From contig CAMPGR010000063.1 of the NCBI GenBank assembly GCA_946885605.1, positions 1-20,036 of the forward strand: a stretch of 20,036 nt of DNA. The letters run 5' to 3'. Positions within the stretch are counted from its first letter, which is position 1. Each line of letters opens with the position of its first letter. This DNA is from an uncultured Pseudomonadota bacterium (GTDB lineage: Bacteria; Pseudomonadota; Gammaproteobacteria; Burkholderiales; SG8-41). The translations under genes were made by a program, and so were the position numbers. The notes below the pieces were generated by a model. The model did no database searches. It was given only the letters and a program-made list of their open reading frames with translations, and had not been told where the DNA came from. Positions 7,152-13,403 of this stretch are shown here, piece after piece.

Positions 7152-7316
7152 AGGGATGTCGCGGACCTGCTCGCGCTCCCTGATGTGAAACAGCGTCTCG
7201 CAACGCGAGGATCGGTGCCCAAGCCTTCAACACCGGCCGAGTTCGACCGATTCGTCCGCGGGGAGATGGAGAAACTCGCACGCATCGTAAAGACGGCAGG
7301 GATAAAGGCGCAGTGA
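7152..7316 (+). pseudogene. 3' remnant of a Bug/TctC-family binding-protein gene
   Basis: The frame ending at TGA 7314-7316 reads ALPDVKQRLATRG, then STPAEFDRFVRGEMEKLARIVKTAGIKAQ, which is the standard Bug C-terminus; compare STPEEFARFLRSETEKWGKVV in the intact gene at 4421-5395. About 54 codons remain out of roughly 320. The signal peptide and the whole ligand-binding region are absent, and the frame can be opened only by a GTG (7134) lying in dioxygenase-derived DNA. It begins where the dioxygenase remnant of the opposite strand ends. Confidence 0.82.
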
Positions 7317-7372
7317 GATCGGGCGGGTGCGAACTGTCCCTGCCGCAACAGTTGGCCATGCTGTAGCGGTGA

Positions 7373-7394
7373 ATTCCGGATCATCCTCCGGAAT
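7373..7394. repeat. Short inverted repeat between the Bug remnant and the monooxygenase 3' end
   Basis: ATTCCGGA (7373-7380) and TCCGGAAT (7387-7394) are perfect inverted complements around a 6-base loop. The element lies 23 bases past the monooxygenase stop codon on the minus strand, so it could act as a weak terminator or 3'-end stabiliser. No T-run is present. The rest of 7317-7416 shows nothing recognisable. Confidence 0.4.
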
Positions 7395-7416
7395 GGAGAG
7401 GATGTCAGTGTACGTG

Positions 7417-8622
7417 CTATAGCGTGGGGCTGTGGTACTCGCCGCCGAGCGCGACGAGCCCCCACGGCGGAAGCTGCGCGTCGGTGCTGAAGCTGATGTG
7501 CCCCGCAGCCGCGCGCGCATCACGGAAGATACGTTGCAGCGGATGCTGGTCGTAGATGCCGGTTCCGCCCAACATTTCGTGCAGCGAATCGACGGCTTCG
7601 AGACACTGGCGGACGGCGAACGCACAATTGCGCCGGTAGCGCAGACGCGTCTCGATATCGAGCGTGCCGCCCGCTTCGACGATGTACTGCGCTTCGAGGC
7701 AGTCGTTGCGCATGAGCAAAGCGGCGGAATCGATGCGCGCGCCCGCGGCGCCGATGCGCAGTTGCACCGTCTGGAAGTCGCGCATCTTCGCTCCGGTGTA
7801 GTTGGTGCTGCGCGACTTCACATGATCGATCACGATATCGAGCGCGGCGCGCGCGTTGCCGACCATGCAGGCGCCGATGCATGTGCCGCCGAGTGCGGAG
7901 GTCGGGATCCGGTAGTGCGGATTGCGATGGACCGCGAGACCGGGCCATGTATGTCCCTCTCGCGCGAGATACATCGATACCGTGCGGTAGCTCGGCACGA
8001 AGACGTCCTTGCAGCGCACCGTCTTGCTGCTCGTCGCGCGCATGCCGAGGGTTTGCCAGTCGTCCACCACTTCGTATTCAGACCAGTGCAGCAGGCACAG
8101 GAGGTAGTCGATGGGCTTGTCACCGTCGCGGACAATACATGCGAGCATGCTCCAGTCCGAGTGGTCCGTGCCCGAGGAAAAGTTCCACTCGCCGGACAGC
8201 ACGATCCCGCCGTCGGCAGGGCGCCCGCGGCCCTGGTGATACGCGATGCCGGAGGCAATCCCCGCGTCCGGATTGCGTCCCCAGACTTCCTGCTGCGCTT
8301 TTGGGTCCCACCACGCGAGGTTACGGTGATGCGAGGCGAGGTTGGCGACGACCCAGCCCGCCGAGATGTCGCCGCGCGCGAGCATTTCGGGGACATCGAA
8401 GTAGGCCACGAACGGCAGCTCCATTCCGCCCCACACCCTGGGCTGGAGATAGCGCAGGAGCCCGGTGCTGTGCAACGCGTTGAGGACCGCCGGAGTGAGG
8501 CTGCGCGCCTGCTCGCACTTTGGCGCCTGTTCGCGCAGGAACGGAATCAGTTCGCGCGCACGCCGCAGCGCTTCCTCATACGTTACATCCGAAAATCCCG
8601 CGGGGCGGTCGATGGTGTCCAA
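7417..8622 (-). CDS. Acyl-CoA-dehydrogenase-fold flavin-dependent monooxygenase (HsaA/HpaH-like oxygenase component)
   Basis: This protein of about 401 aa has the acyl-CoA dehydrogenase fold. Its signature SGEWNFSSGTDHSDW (143-157) and LGMRATSSKTV (192-202) match the two-component flavin monooxygenases (HsaA, HpaH/C2 type), which use reduced flavin from a separate reductase to hydroxylate aromatic or cyclic substrates. It lacks the catalytic Glu pattern of ordinary acyl-CoA dehydrogenases as far as I can see. The start is uncertain. TTG 8622 has GGAGAG 6 bases upstream and matches where the family homology begins (DTIDRPAGF). The ATG at 8682 would add 20 Arg-rich residues and has no ribosome-binding site. 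No flavin reductase gene is in the window. It is divergent from the selenoprotein operon. Confidence 0.88.
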   Translation of the reverse strand: MDTIDRPAGFSDVTYEEALRRARELIPFLREQAPKCEQARSLTPAVLNALHSTGLLRYLQPRVWGGMELPFVAYFDVPEMLARGDISAGWVVANLASHHRNLAWWDPKAQQEVWGRNPDAGIASGIAYHQGRGRPADGGIVLSGEWNFSSGTDHSDWSMLACIVRDGDKPIDYLLCLLHWSEYEVVDDWQTLGMRATSSKTVRCKDVFVPSYRTVSMYLAREGHTWPGLAVHRNPHYRIPTSALGGTCIGACMVGNARAALDIVIDHVKSRSTNYTGAKMRDFQTVQLRIGAAGARIDSAALLMRNDCLEAQYIVEAGGTLDIETRLRYRRNCAFAVRQCLEAVDSLHEMLGGTGIYDQHPLQRIFRDARAAAGHISFSTDAQLPPWGLVALGGEYHSPTL

Positions 8623-8727
8623 GCGTCGCTCTCCATTGATATCCTGCGCGAAGCGAGCGTCGCGCCGCCGCGCAGTGCGCATTATGCTTGCTCACGCCGG
8701 AAAAACGTAGCGCTTCGCGAAACGAAG

Positions 8728-8733
8728 TAAAAT
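8728..8733 (+). promoter_or_regulatory. Candidate -10 box of the selenoprotein operon
   Basis: TAAAAT lies 40 bases before the ATG of the first operon gene, in the 150-base divergent spacer 8623-8772. No good -35 element is visible at the proper distance. No Shine-Dalgarno precedes either the ATG at 8773 or the in-frame GTG at 8752, which makes the leader worth mapping. Confidence 0.3.
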
Positions 8734-8772
8734 CCCCAGCACGCATTTACCGTGCAATATTCCCGCATTCCT

Positions 8773-9900
8773 ATGACAGAAGCCGCCCTGGTTCAGCCGC
8801 CCGCGCCCGCCGGCACCACGCACGTGCCCGAAGGCACAGACCTCATCGAATGGTATTACGAGCATGGATACTCCGACGGGCTTCCGCTCGTGCCGCCGAC
8901 GCCCGACAAGATCGCGGCGGTGCTCGAAGCGCTGGGCGGCGAGGCCAGCGAGACGCTGTGCCGCGTGCCGCCGCGCTGGGGCAGCCTCACGCGCGAAGTG
9001 CTTGCGATCAACATGGTGATGGCGGGGTGCCGTCCCGAGTATGCGCCGGTGGTCGAAGCGGCAATCCTCGCGCTTTGCGCGCCGCCCTTCAACCTGAACG
9101 GCGTGCAGACAACGACCCACATGGCGAGCCCGCTGCTGGTGGTGAACGGGCCGGTGCGTAAATCGATCGGCATGAACGCAGGCTGCAACGTGTTCGGCTC
9201 GGGAAACCGGGCGAACGCGACCATCGGCCGCGGGCTTCGTCTCATGTTGCTCAATGTCGGCGGCGGCTGGCCGGGGCTCCTCGACAAGAGCACGCTCGGC
9301 CATCCCGGCAAGTACGCCTATTGCATCGCCGAGAACGAGGAGGCAAGTCCCTTCGCGCCGTATCACGTGGAGAAAGGCTACCGTGCGGAAGACTCGACGC
9401 TGTTCGTGCTTGCCGCCGAGCCCCCGCACAGCATTACGAACCACTTCGCCAACGACGCCGAGGGCATCCTCGACAGCGTGTGCTCGGCGATGAGCACGAT
9501 CTGCAACAACAACGCGGTCTCGGCGGGCCATTGCGCGGTGGTGCTCGGTCCGGAGCATGCAGCGACCATTGCAAATTGCGGCTGGAAGCGCCACGACATT
9601 CGCAATTATCTGTGGGCGCACTCGGGCAACCGCTGGGGCGACCTCTACGGCAACGGCCGCTACGGCAAGGTGTACAACCGCAACCTTCCGGTGTGGTACA
9701 AGCGCGAGCCGGATGCGCGCACGCCGATCGTGCCGAGTCCCGAGCACATCCATCTCTTCGTGGCGGGCGGCGAGGCGGGGCGTTTCTCGGCGTTCATTCC
9801 GGGCTGGGGCCACATGTCCTCGCCCGTGCTGCGCGCGATCGGCGGCGGGGCGCCCGCGGCCGGCGGCCCGCAGTGCGTGGATGGAACCTGTTATCTGTGA
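8773..9900 (+). CDS. Conserved Cys-containing protein, neighbour of the UGSC selenoprotein
   Basis: This 375-aa protein belongs to a conserved family I recognise by its opening HGYSDGLPLVPPTPDKI (from residue 31) and by MAGCRPEYAPV (83-93), MNAGCNVFG (134-142) and TLGHPGKYAYCIAENEEASP (from 174). I recall relatives being labelled loosely as thiol-disulfide oxidoreductases, without experimental support that I know of. It has no signal peptide or membrane segment. Conserved-looking cysteines are Cys86, Cys138 and Cys184, and the protein ends in CVDGTCYL, so Cys368 and Cys373 form a flexible C-terminal CX4C pair that could exchange electrons with a partner. It is the first gene of a five-gene operon; the selenoprotein starts 17 bases after its stop. 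The in-frame GTG at 8752 is an alternative start adding 7 residues. Biochemical role unknown. Confidence 0.88.
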   Translation: MTEAALVQPPAPAGTTHVPEGTDLIEWYYEHGYSDGLPLVPPTPDKIAAVLEALGGEASETLCRVPPRWGSLTREVLAINMVMAGCRPEYAPVVEAAILALCAPPFNLNGVQTTTHMASPLLVVNGPVRKSIGMNAGCNVFGSGNRANATIGRGLRLMLLNVGGGWPGLLDKSTLGHPGKYAYCIAENEEASPFAPYHVEKGYRAEDSTLFVLAAEPPHSITNHFANDAEGILDSVCSAMSTICNNNAVSAGHCAVVLGPEHAATIANCGWKRHDIRNYLWAHSGNRWGDLYGNGRYGKVYNRNLPVWYKREPDARTPIVPSPEHIHLFVAGGEAGRFSAFIPGWGHMSSPVLRAIGGGAPAAGGPQCVDGTCYL

Positions 9901-9917
9901 CGAATGCGGAGGCGATG

Positions 9918-10472
9918 ATGAAGACGATACCGGTATACGATCCGCGCGGCGTGGTCGAGGCGACACCGCTTGCGCTCGCGCCACGGGCGAAGAGCCTCGA
10001 AGGCTTGCGCCTCGCGCTCCTCGACAACACCAAGTGGAACGCGAACAAGCTTCTGCGCGGGGTGCGGGACAGGCTCGCGGAGAAGCACCGCTTTGCCGCG
10101 GTCAATTATTACCGAAAGGAAAGCTTTTCGCTGAACGCCAGGCCCGAGCTGATCGACGAGATCGCCGCGAACAACGATCTCGTCCTCACCGCCATCGCGG
10201 ATTGAGGCTCCTGCACGTCGTGCTGTATGCACGACTCGGTGATGCTCGAGGCAAAAGGGCGTCCGACGGCGATGATCGCGACCTCCGAATTCGTGCTCGA
10301 GGCGCAAACCCAGCGTGATGCGCTCGGCATGACGGGCTTCGAGCCGGTCGTGATCACGCACCCGCTAAGCTCGCTGACCGCTGCGGAGATCGCGCGGCGC
10401 ATCGAGGAGGCGCTGCCGCAGATCGAGTCCGTGTGGTCGCGGGGCAGCGTGCGGGCCGATAACGCGCAGTAA
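9918..10472 (+). CDS. UGSC-family selenoprotein (Sec96 encoded by in-frame TGA)
   Basis: Read through the TGA at 10203-10205, this gene gives a 184-aa protein. The part before the TGA ends NNDLVLTAIAD and the part after it begins GSCTSCCMHDSVMLEAKG in the same frame, so the centre is Sec96-G-S-Cys99-T-S-Cys102-Cys103. That is the defining motif of the UGSC (seleno)protein family. It also resembles the Sec site of glycine reductase protein B (GrdB, UGTCTRCG as I recall it), but in a protein less than half that size. Sec96-x-x-Cys99 has the spacing of a thioredoxin-like redox pair. A SECIS-like hairpin follows the TGA. Start ATG 9918 was chosen over ATG 9915 because GGAGG (9908-9912) is 5 bases away. 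An ordinary gene caller would stop at 10205 or start anew at 10227. The reaction is unknown; a cytoplasmic redox role is inferred. Confidence 0.92.
10214..10241 (+). promoter_or_regulatory. Bacterial SECIS-like hairpin
   Basis: GTCGTGC (10217-10223) and GCACGAC (10229-10235) form a perfect 7-bp stem capped by the loop TGTAT. CAC (10214-10216) and GTG (10239-10241) extend it by 3 bp across a 3-base bulge. The loop begins 18 bases after the TGA, within the 16-37 base distance known for bacterial SECIS elements. The loop has a G in its first two positions, also as in the bacterial consensus. It would bind SelB to direct Sec insertion. The structure overlaps the codons for CTSCCMHDSV, so the same bases also encode conserved residues. 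Confidence 0.72.
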
Positions 10473-10489
10473 CGATACGGAGCTTGCCC

Positions 10490-11857
10490 GTGAAGGAAAT
10501 GCGCATTGTCTCTGCAACCGGCATCCTGGGGTCGGGCTTTCGCGAGGAGACGCTCAAGCGCGCGATGCGCCGCGAGCCGCATTTCATCGGCGCCGATTCC
10601 GGCTCGACGGATCCCGGGCCGCATTATCTCGGCTCGGGCGAGACGCTTTTCTCCGATTCGGCGTACAAGCGCGATTTGAGCCTCATTCTCCTTGCCGCGC
10701 GGGCGGCGAAAGTGCCGGCCATCATCGGCTCGGCGTGCACCTCGGGAAGCGACCCGCAGCTCGCGCGGCTCGCCGGCATCGCGCGAGAGATCGCGCGCGA
10801 GGAGGGGCTTTCCTTCAAGCTCGGCGTCATCCACAGCGAGCAGGACAAGGGCTATCTCAAGCGCAAGTTCCGCGAAGGCAAGGTGACCCCGCTTGCCAAC
10901 GCGCCCGAGCTCACCGAAGCGGTGATCGACCGCAGCGCGCATATCGTGGGCATGGCGGGCATCGAGCCGTTCGTCGAAGCGCTGGATAACGGGGCGGAAG
11001 TCGTAATCGCAGGGCGCTCGAGCGACACCTCGATTTTCTCCGCGATGCCGGTGATGCACGGCCTCAATCCCGCGACCGTATGGCACGCCGCGAAGATCCT
11101 CGAGTGTGGGGCGGCGTGCGTGGTGATGCGCAAATACCCGGACTGCATGTTCGCCACCGTGCGCGACGACCACTTCATCGTCGAGCCGCCGAATCCCGAC
11201 TACCGCTGCGATCCGGCGAGCATTGCCTCGCACAACCTCTACGAGAATTCGACGCCTTACGAGCTTCGGGAGCCGTCCGGCGTGCTCAACACGTACTGCG
11301 CAAAATACGAAGCGCTGTCGGACCGCGCAGTGAAAGTGTCGGGCAGCACGTTTACACCGGCATCGCGCTATACGATCAAGCTCGAAGGCGCGGAGCTTGC
11401 GGGCTACCAGACGATACTGATCGGCGGCGTGCGCGATCCCATCATCCTGCGCCAGTTCGATTCGTGGGTCGAAGGACTCCTACGTGCGGCAAAGGATCGC
11501 ATCGCAGCGGTGTTCGGCCCGGGCATCGAGGAGAAGTACCGGCTCGACATACGCGTGTTCGGGCGCAACGCCACCATGGGCCCGCTCGAAAGCGAGACGG
11601 CGATCGGCCACGAGGTCGGCTTGCTGTTCCAGGTCACCGCCGATACGCAGGAACGGGCGACGGCGCTCATGAAGTCGGTGAGCCACATCGCGGTGCATTA
11701 CCCGGTGCCGGAGTGGACGGGTCTCATTACTTCCATCGCCTACCCGTACTCGCCGTCCGAAATCCCGCGCGGACCGAGTTACCGCTTCAACATGAACCAC
11801 GTCGTCGAGCCGGATTCTCCGCTCGAAATGTTCCGCATCGAATACGAGCAGGTGTGA
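10490..11857 (+). CDS. DUF1446 / acyclic terpene utilization AtuA-family protein
   Basis: This 455-aa protein matches the DUF1446 family, named after AtuA of the citronellol/geraniol (acyclic terpene) pathway. Recognisable stretches are the N-terminal MRIVSATGILGSG, FIGADSGSTDPGPHYLGSG (32-50), the IIGSACTSGSDPQL segment and IAGRSSDTSIFSAMP. It is soluble, with no signal peptide. The start GTG 10490 was chosen because CGGAG (10478-10482) is 7 bases upstream; the TTG at 10484 is too close and the ATG at 10499 lacks a good site. None of the geranyl-CoA carboxylase or other atu genes is nearby, so terpene use is not implied. The gene is 17 bases after the selenoprotein stop and 3 bases before DUF4387, its usual partner. 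Molecular activity is not established. Confidence 0.92.
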   Translation: MKEMRIVSATGILGSGFREETLKRAMRREPHFIGADSGSTDPGPHYLGSGETLFSDSAYKRDLSLILLAARAAKVPAIIGSACTSGSDPQLARLAGIAREIAREEGLSFKLGVIHSEQDKGYLKRKFREGKVTPLANAPELTEAVIDRSAHIVGMAGIEPFVEALDNGAEVVIAGRSSDTSIFSAMPVMHGLNPATVWHAAKILECGAACVVMRKYPDCMFATVRDDHFIVEPPNPDYRCDPASIASHNLYENSTPYELREPSGVLNTYCAKYEALSDRAVKVSGSTFTPASRYTIKLEGAELAGYQTILIGGVRDPIILRQFDSWVEGLLRAAKDRIAAVFGPGIEEKYRLDIRVFGRNATMGPLESETAIGHEVGLLFQVTADTQERATALMKSVSHIAVHYPVPEWTGLITSIAYPYSPSEIPRGPSYRFNMNHVVEPDSPLEMFRIEYEQV

Positions 11858-11860
11858 ACG

Positions 11861-12169
11861 ATGGCCAAGCTCTGGCAGCTGACCAAGCTGATTCGCAGCA
11901 AGAACGCGGGCCCGTTCGAGCTCACGTTCGATGTCATCTTCAAGGACCGCGAAAGCTACGAGCGGGTGCGCGACGCGAAGCTCATCAACGCCGGGTGGTT
12001 CGCCAGGACGTACCGCCTTACACCCGAGGTGGTCTCGATCATCGACTACGATGCAGCGAGCGCGATCAAGATCACCATCCCGCGTCCCGTCATCTCGGGC
12101 GACATCGACGATACGGACGTTTTCGGCGGCCAGCAGCACGGCCCGCTGGTGGACCTCGAAGTTCCCTGA
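11861..12169 (+). CDS. DUF4387 protein, small partner of the DUF1446 protein
   Basis: This 102-aa soluble protein matches the DUF4387 family by WQLTKLIRSKNAGPFELTFDVIFKD at the N-terminus and by IDYDAASAIKITIPRP and SGDIDDTDVFGGQQH near the end. In many bacteria this domain is encoded directly after, or fused to, a DUF1446 protein, so the two are probably subunits of one enzyme; here the gap is 3 bases, which suggests translational coupling. The function is unknown. It is shorter than 110 residues and lacks cysteines, so a direct redox role is unlikely. Confidence 0.92.
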   Translation: MAKLWQLTKLIRSKNAGPFELTFDVIFKDRESYERVRDAKLINAGWFARTYRLTPEVVSIIDYDAASAIKITIPRPVISGDIDDTDVFGGQQHGPLVDLEVP

Positions 12170-12179
12170 AGGAAAACAG

Positions 12180-12770
12180 ATGCCACGCATCAAGCCGCTG
12201 CCGCAGGACACGCATCAGGATCTCGCAAGCACCTTCGAGACCTATAAGAACTATCTCGGCTATCCGCCGAACAGCGTGCTCATCATGCAACACCGCCCGA
12301 AACTCGTGAAGGCGCTTGCCCAGATGGCATCCGCGGTGTGGGACAAGCAGAGCGAAGTCGATTTGGGCTTCAAGCGGCTCGTGGCCTACATGGCGAGCCG
12401 CACGCATGGCTGCAGCTACAGCATGGCGCATGCCGCGGAAGCCGCGCATCGCGTCGGGATGGACGACGCAAAACTGGAAGCGGTCGTCGACTACCACACG
12501 AGCCCGCTCTTCACCGAAGCGGAGCGCATCGCGCTCGACTATGCGATCGCGGCCGCTTCACAACCCAACGCGGTGACGGAAGAGCTGTTCGCGCGCATGA
12601 AGCAGCACTGGACCGATGCGCAGATCGTCGAGATCACGGCCGCCGTTGCGCTCAACGGCTTTCTCAATCGCTGGAGCGACTCGCTTGCGGTGCCTTTGGA
12701 GCCGGAGCCCACCGAATTCGCCGAGATGCATTTGAAGCGTCATGGTTGGCGCGCCGGCCGGCACAAGTAA
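12180..12770 (+). CDS. Carboxymuconolactone-decarboxylase/AhpD-fold protein with single active-site Cys
   Basis: This 196-aa all-helical protein belongs to the CMD/AhpD superfamily, which includes gamma-carboxymuconolactone decarboxylase and the peroxidase-related AhpD proteins. The core is FKRLVAYMASRTHGCSYSMAHA (from residue 64). In AhpD-like members this site reads CxxCxxxH or similar; here Cys78 is kept, Ser81 stands at the second Cys position and His84 remains. The C-terminal half ALDYAIAAASQP...WTDAQIVEITAAVALNGFLNRW is typical of the larger, uncharacterised CMD proteins. AAGGA lies 6 bases before ATG 12180, starting at the stop codon of DUF4387, so it completes the operon. A disulfide reductase mechanism of the AhpD type is unlikely with one Cys unless a partner supplies the other thiol or selenol. 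Confidence 0.92.
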   Translation: MPRIKPLPQDTHQDLASTFETYKNYLGYPPNSVLIMQHRPKLVKALAQMASAVWDKQSEVDLGFKRLVAYMASRTHGCSYSMAHAAEAAHRVGMDDAKLEAVVDYHTSPLFTEAERIALDYAIAAASQPNAVTEELFARMKQHWTDAQIVEITAAVALNGFLNRWSDSLAVPLEPEPTEFAEMHLKRHGWRAGRHK

Positions 12771-12923
12771 GACTCGCGTAAGGCGGAATTTTTCGAGCGG
12801 TGGGATCTCGCCGGGCTGCAAATTCACCTGAACTAAACACGCACGGCGGAGTCACTGGGAAAAGCGGCTGCACCACGCAGGCCGGCTTACGACCCTCCCG
12901 CCAACCAATTCCCAGGAGAGATC

Positions 12924-13331
12924 ATGAACATCCGATCCCGTTTTCTCGTCATGACGTTCTGTACGGCGGTCGTGGGCACCTGGGCGCCCACGACCACGGC
13001 ACAGACGACTAGCCCCGACACCCCGCAGGCCGCGCCGTCGCGTTCGTATAGCGATGACGAATTGAAGACCTTTGCCGTTGCCGCGCTCGAAGTCCTGCGC
13101 ATCAACGATATGTATCTGCCCAAGCTCAAGATGGCGGCGACGCCCGAGGAGCAGCGCCAGGTCGAGAAGACCGCCACCGACGAGATGGTGAAGGCGGTCG
13201 AGAAGGAAGGCCTCACGGTGGACAAGTACAAGGAAATCATGAGCCAGGCCGAAGCGAACCCCGAAATTGCGGAACGCGTGATGAAACACATGAAGGATGT
13301 CCAGTCTTCCGCGCCCGGGGCCGGTCGCTGA
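12924..13331 (+). CDS. DUF4168 secreted protein
   Basis: This 135-aa protein has an N-terminal signal peptide (likely cut after TTTA-26) and then a helical domain matching DUF4168. Typical elements are SYSDDELKTFAVAALEVLRIND (from residue 41), TPEEQRQVEKTATDEMVKAVEKEGLTVDKY and the C-terminal EIMSQAEANPEIAERVMKHM. It should be periplasmic. The function of the family is unknown. The ATG is preceded by CCAGGAGAGATC, a strong ribosome-binding site. The 153-base gap after the CMD gene separates it from the selenoprotein operon. Transcription ends at the strong terminator 30 bases downstream. Confidence 0.9.
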   Translation: MNIRSRFLVMTFCTAVVGTWAPTTTAQTTSPDTPQAAPSRSYSDDELKTFAVAALEVLRINDMYLPKLKMAATPEEQRQVEKTATDEMVKAVEKEGLTVDKYKEIMSQAEANPEIAERVMKHMKDVQSSAPGAGR

Positions 13332-13360
13332 ACCACGCCGCTATAGCGTTAAAAAAGAAA

Positions 13361-13384
13361 AAGGCCGCGCCCTGGCGCGGCCTT
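13361..13384. terminator. Bidirectional intrinsic terminator between convergent genes
   Basis: AAGGCCGCGC (13361-13370) and GCGCGGCCTT (13375-13384) form a perfect 10-bp stem with the loop CCTG. A T-run follows on the plus strand (to 13386) and an A-rich stretch (13351-13362) precedes it, which acts as the T-run for the minus strand. It lies between the DUF4168 stop (13331) and the glycine-zipper gene stop (13404), so it can serve both. Confidence 0.93.
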
Positions 13385-13403
13385 TTGTGGATTCCAGCAA
13401 CGA

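Noticed and set aside
7432..8730. 432-aa plus-strand open frame
   Set aside because: Antisense of the flavin monooxygenase, typical of high-GC shadow frames; the minus strand carries the conserved WNFSSGTDHSDW signature.
9918..10205. The TGA as a nonsense mutation making a pseudogene
   Set aside because: The downstream frame is intact for 88 codons, the TGA sits exactly at the family's Sec position, and a hairpin of the right geometry follows. Only a genome lacking the Sec machinery would revive this idea.
10227..10472. A separate short gene starting at ATG 10227
   Set aside because: The ATG lies in the loop of the SECIS-like hairpin, has no ribosome-binding site, and the frame is the direct continuation of the protein before TGA 10203. 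The combined reading matches the UGSC family; the fragment alone has no meaning.
13339..13348. 10-base palindrome CGCTATAGCG as an operator
   Set aside because: It lies after the DUF4168 stop codon and just before the terminator, a poor place for an operator; short palindromes of this size occur by chance.
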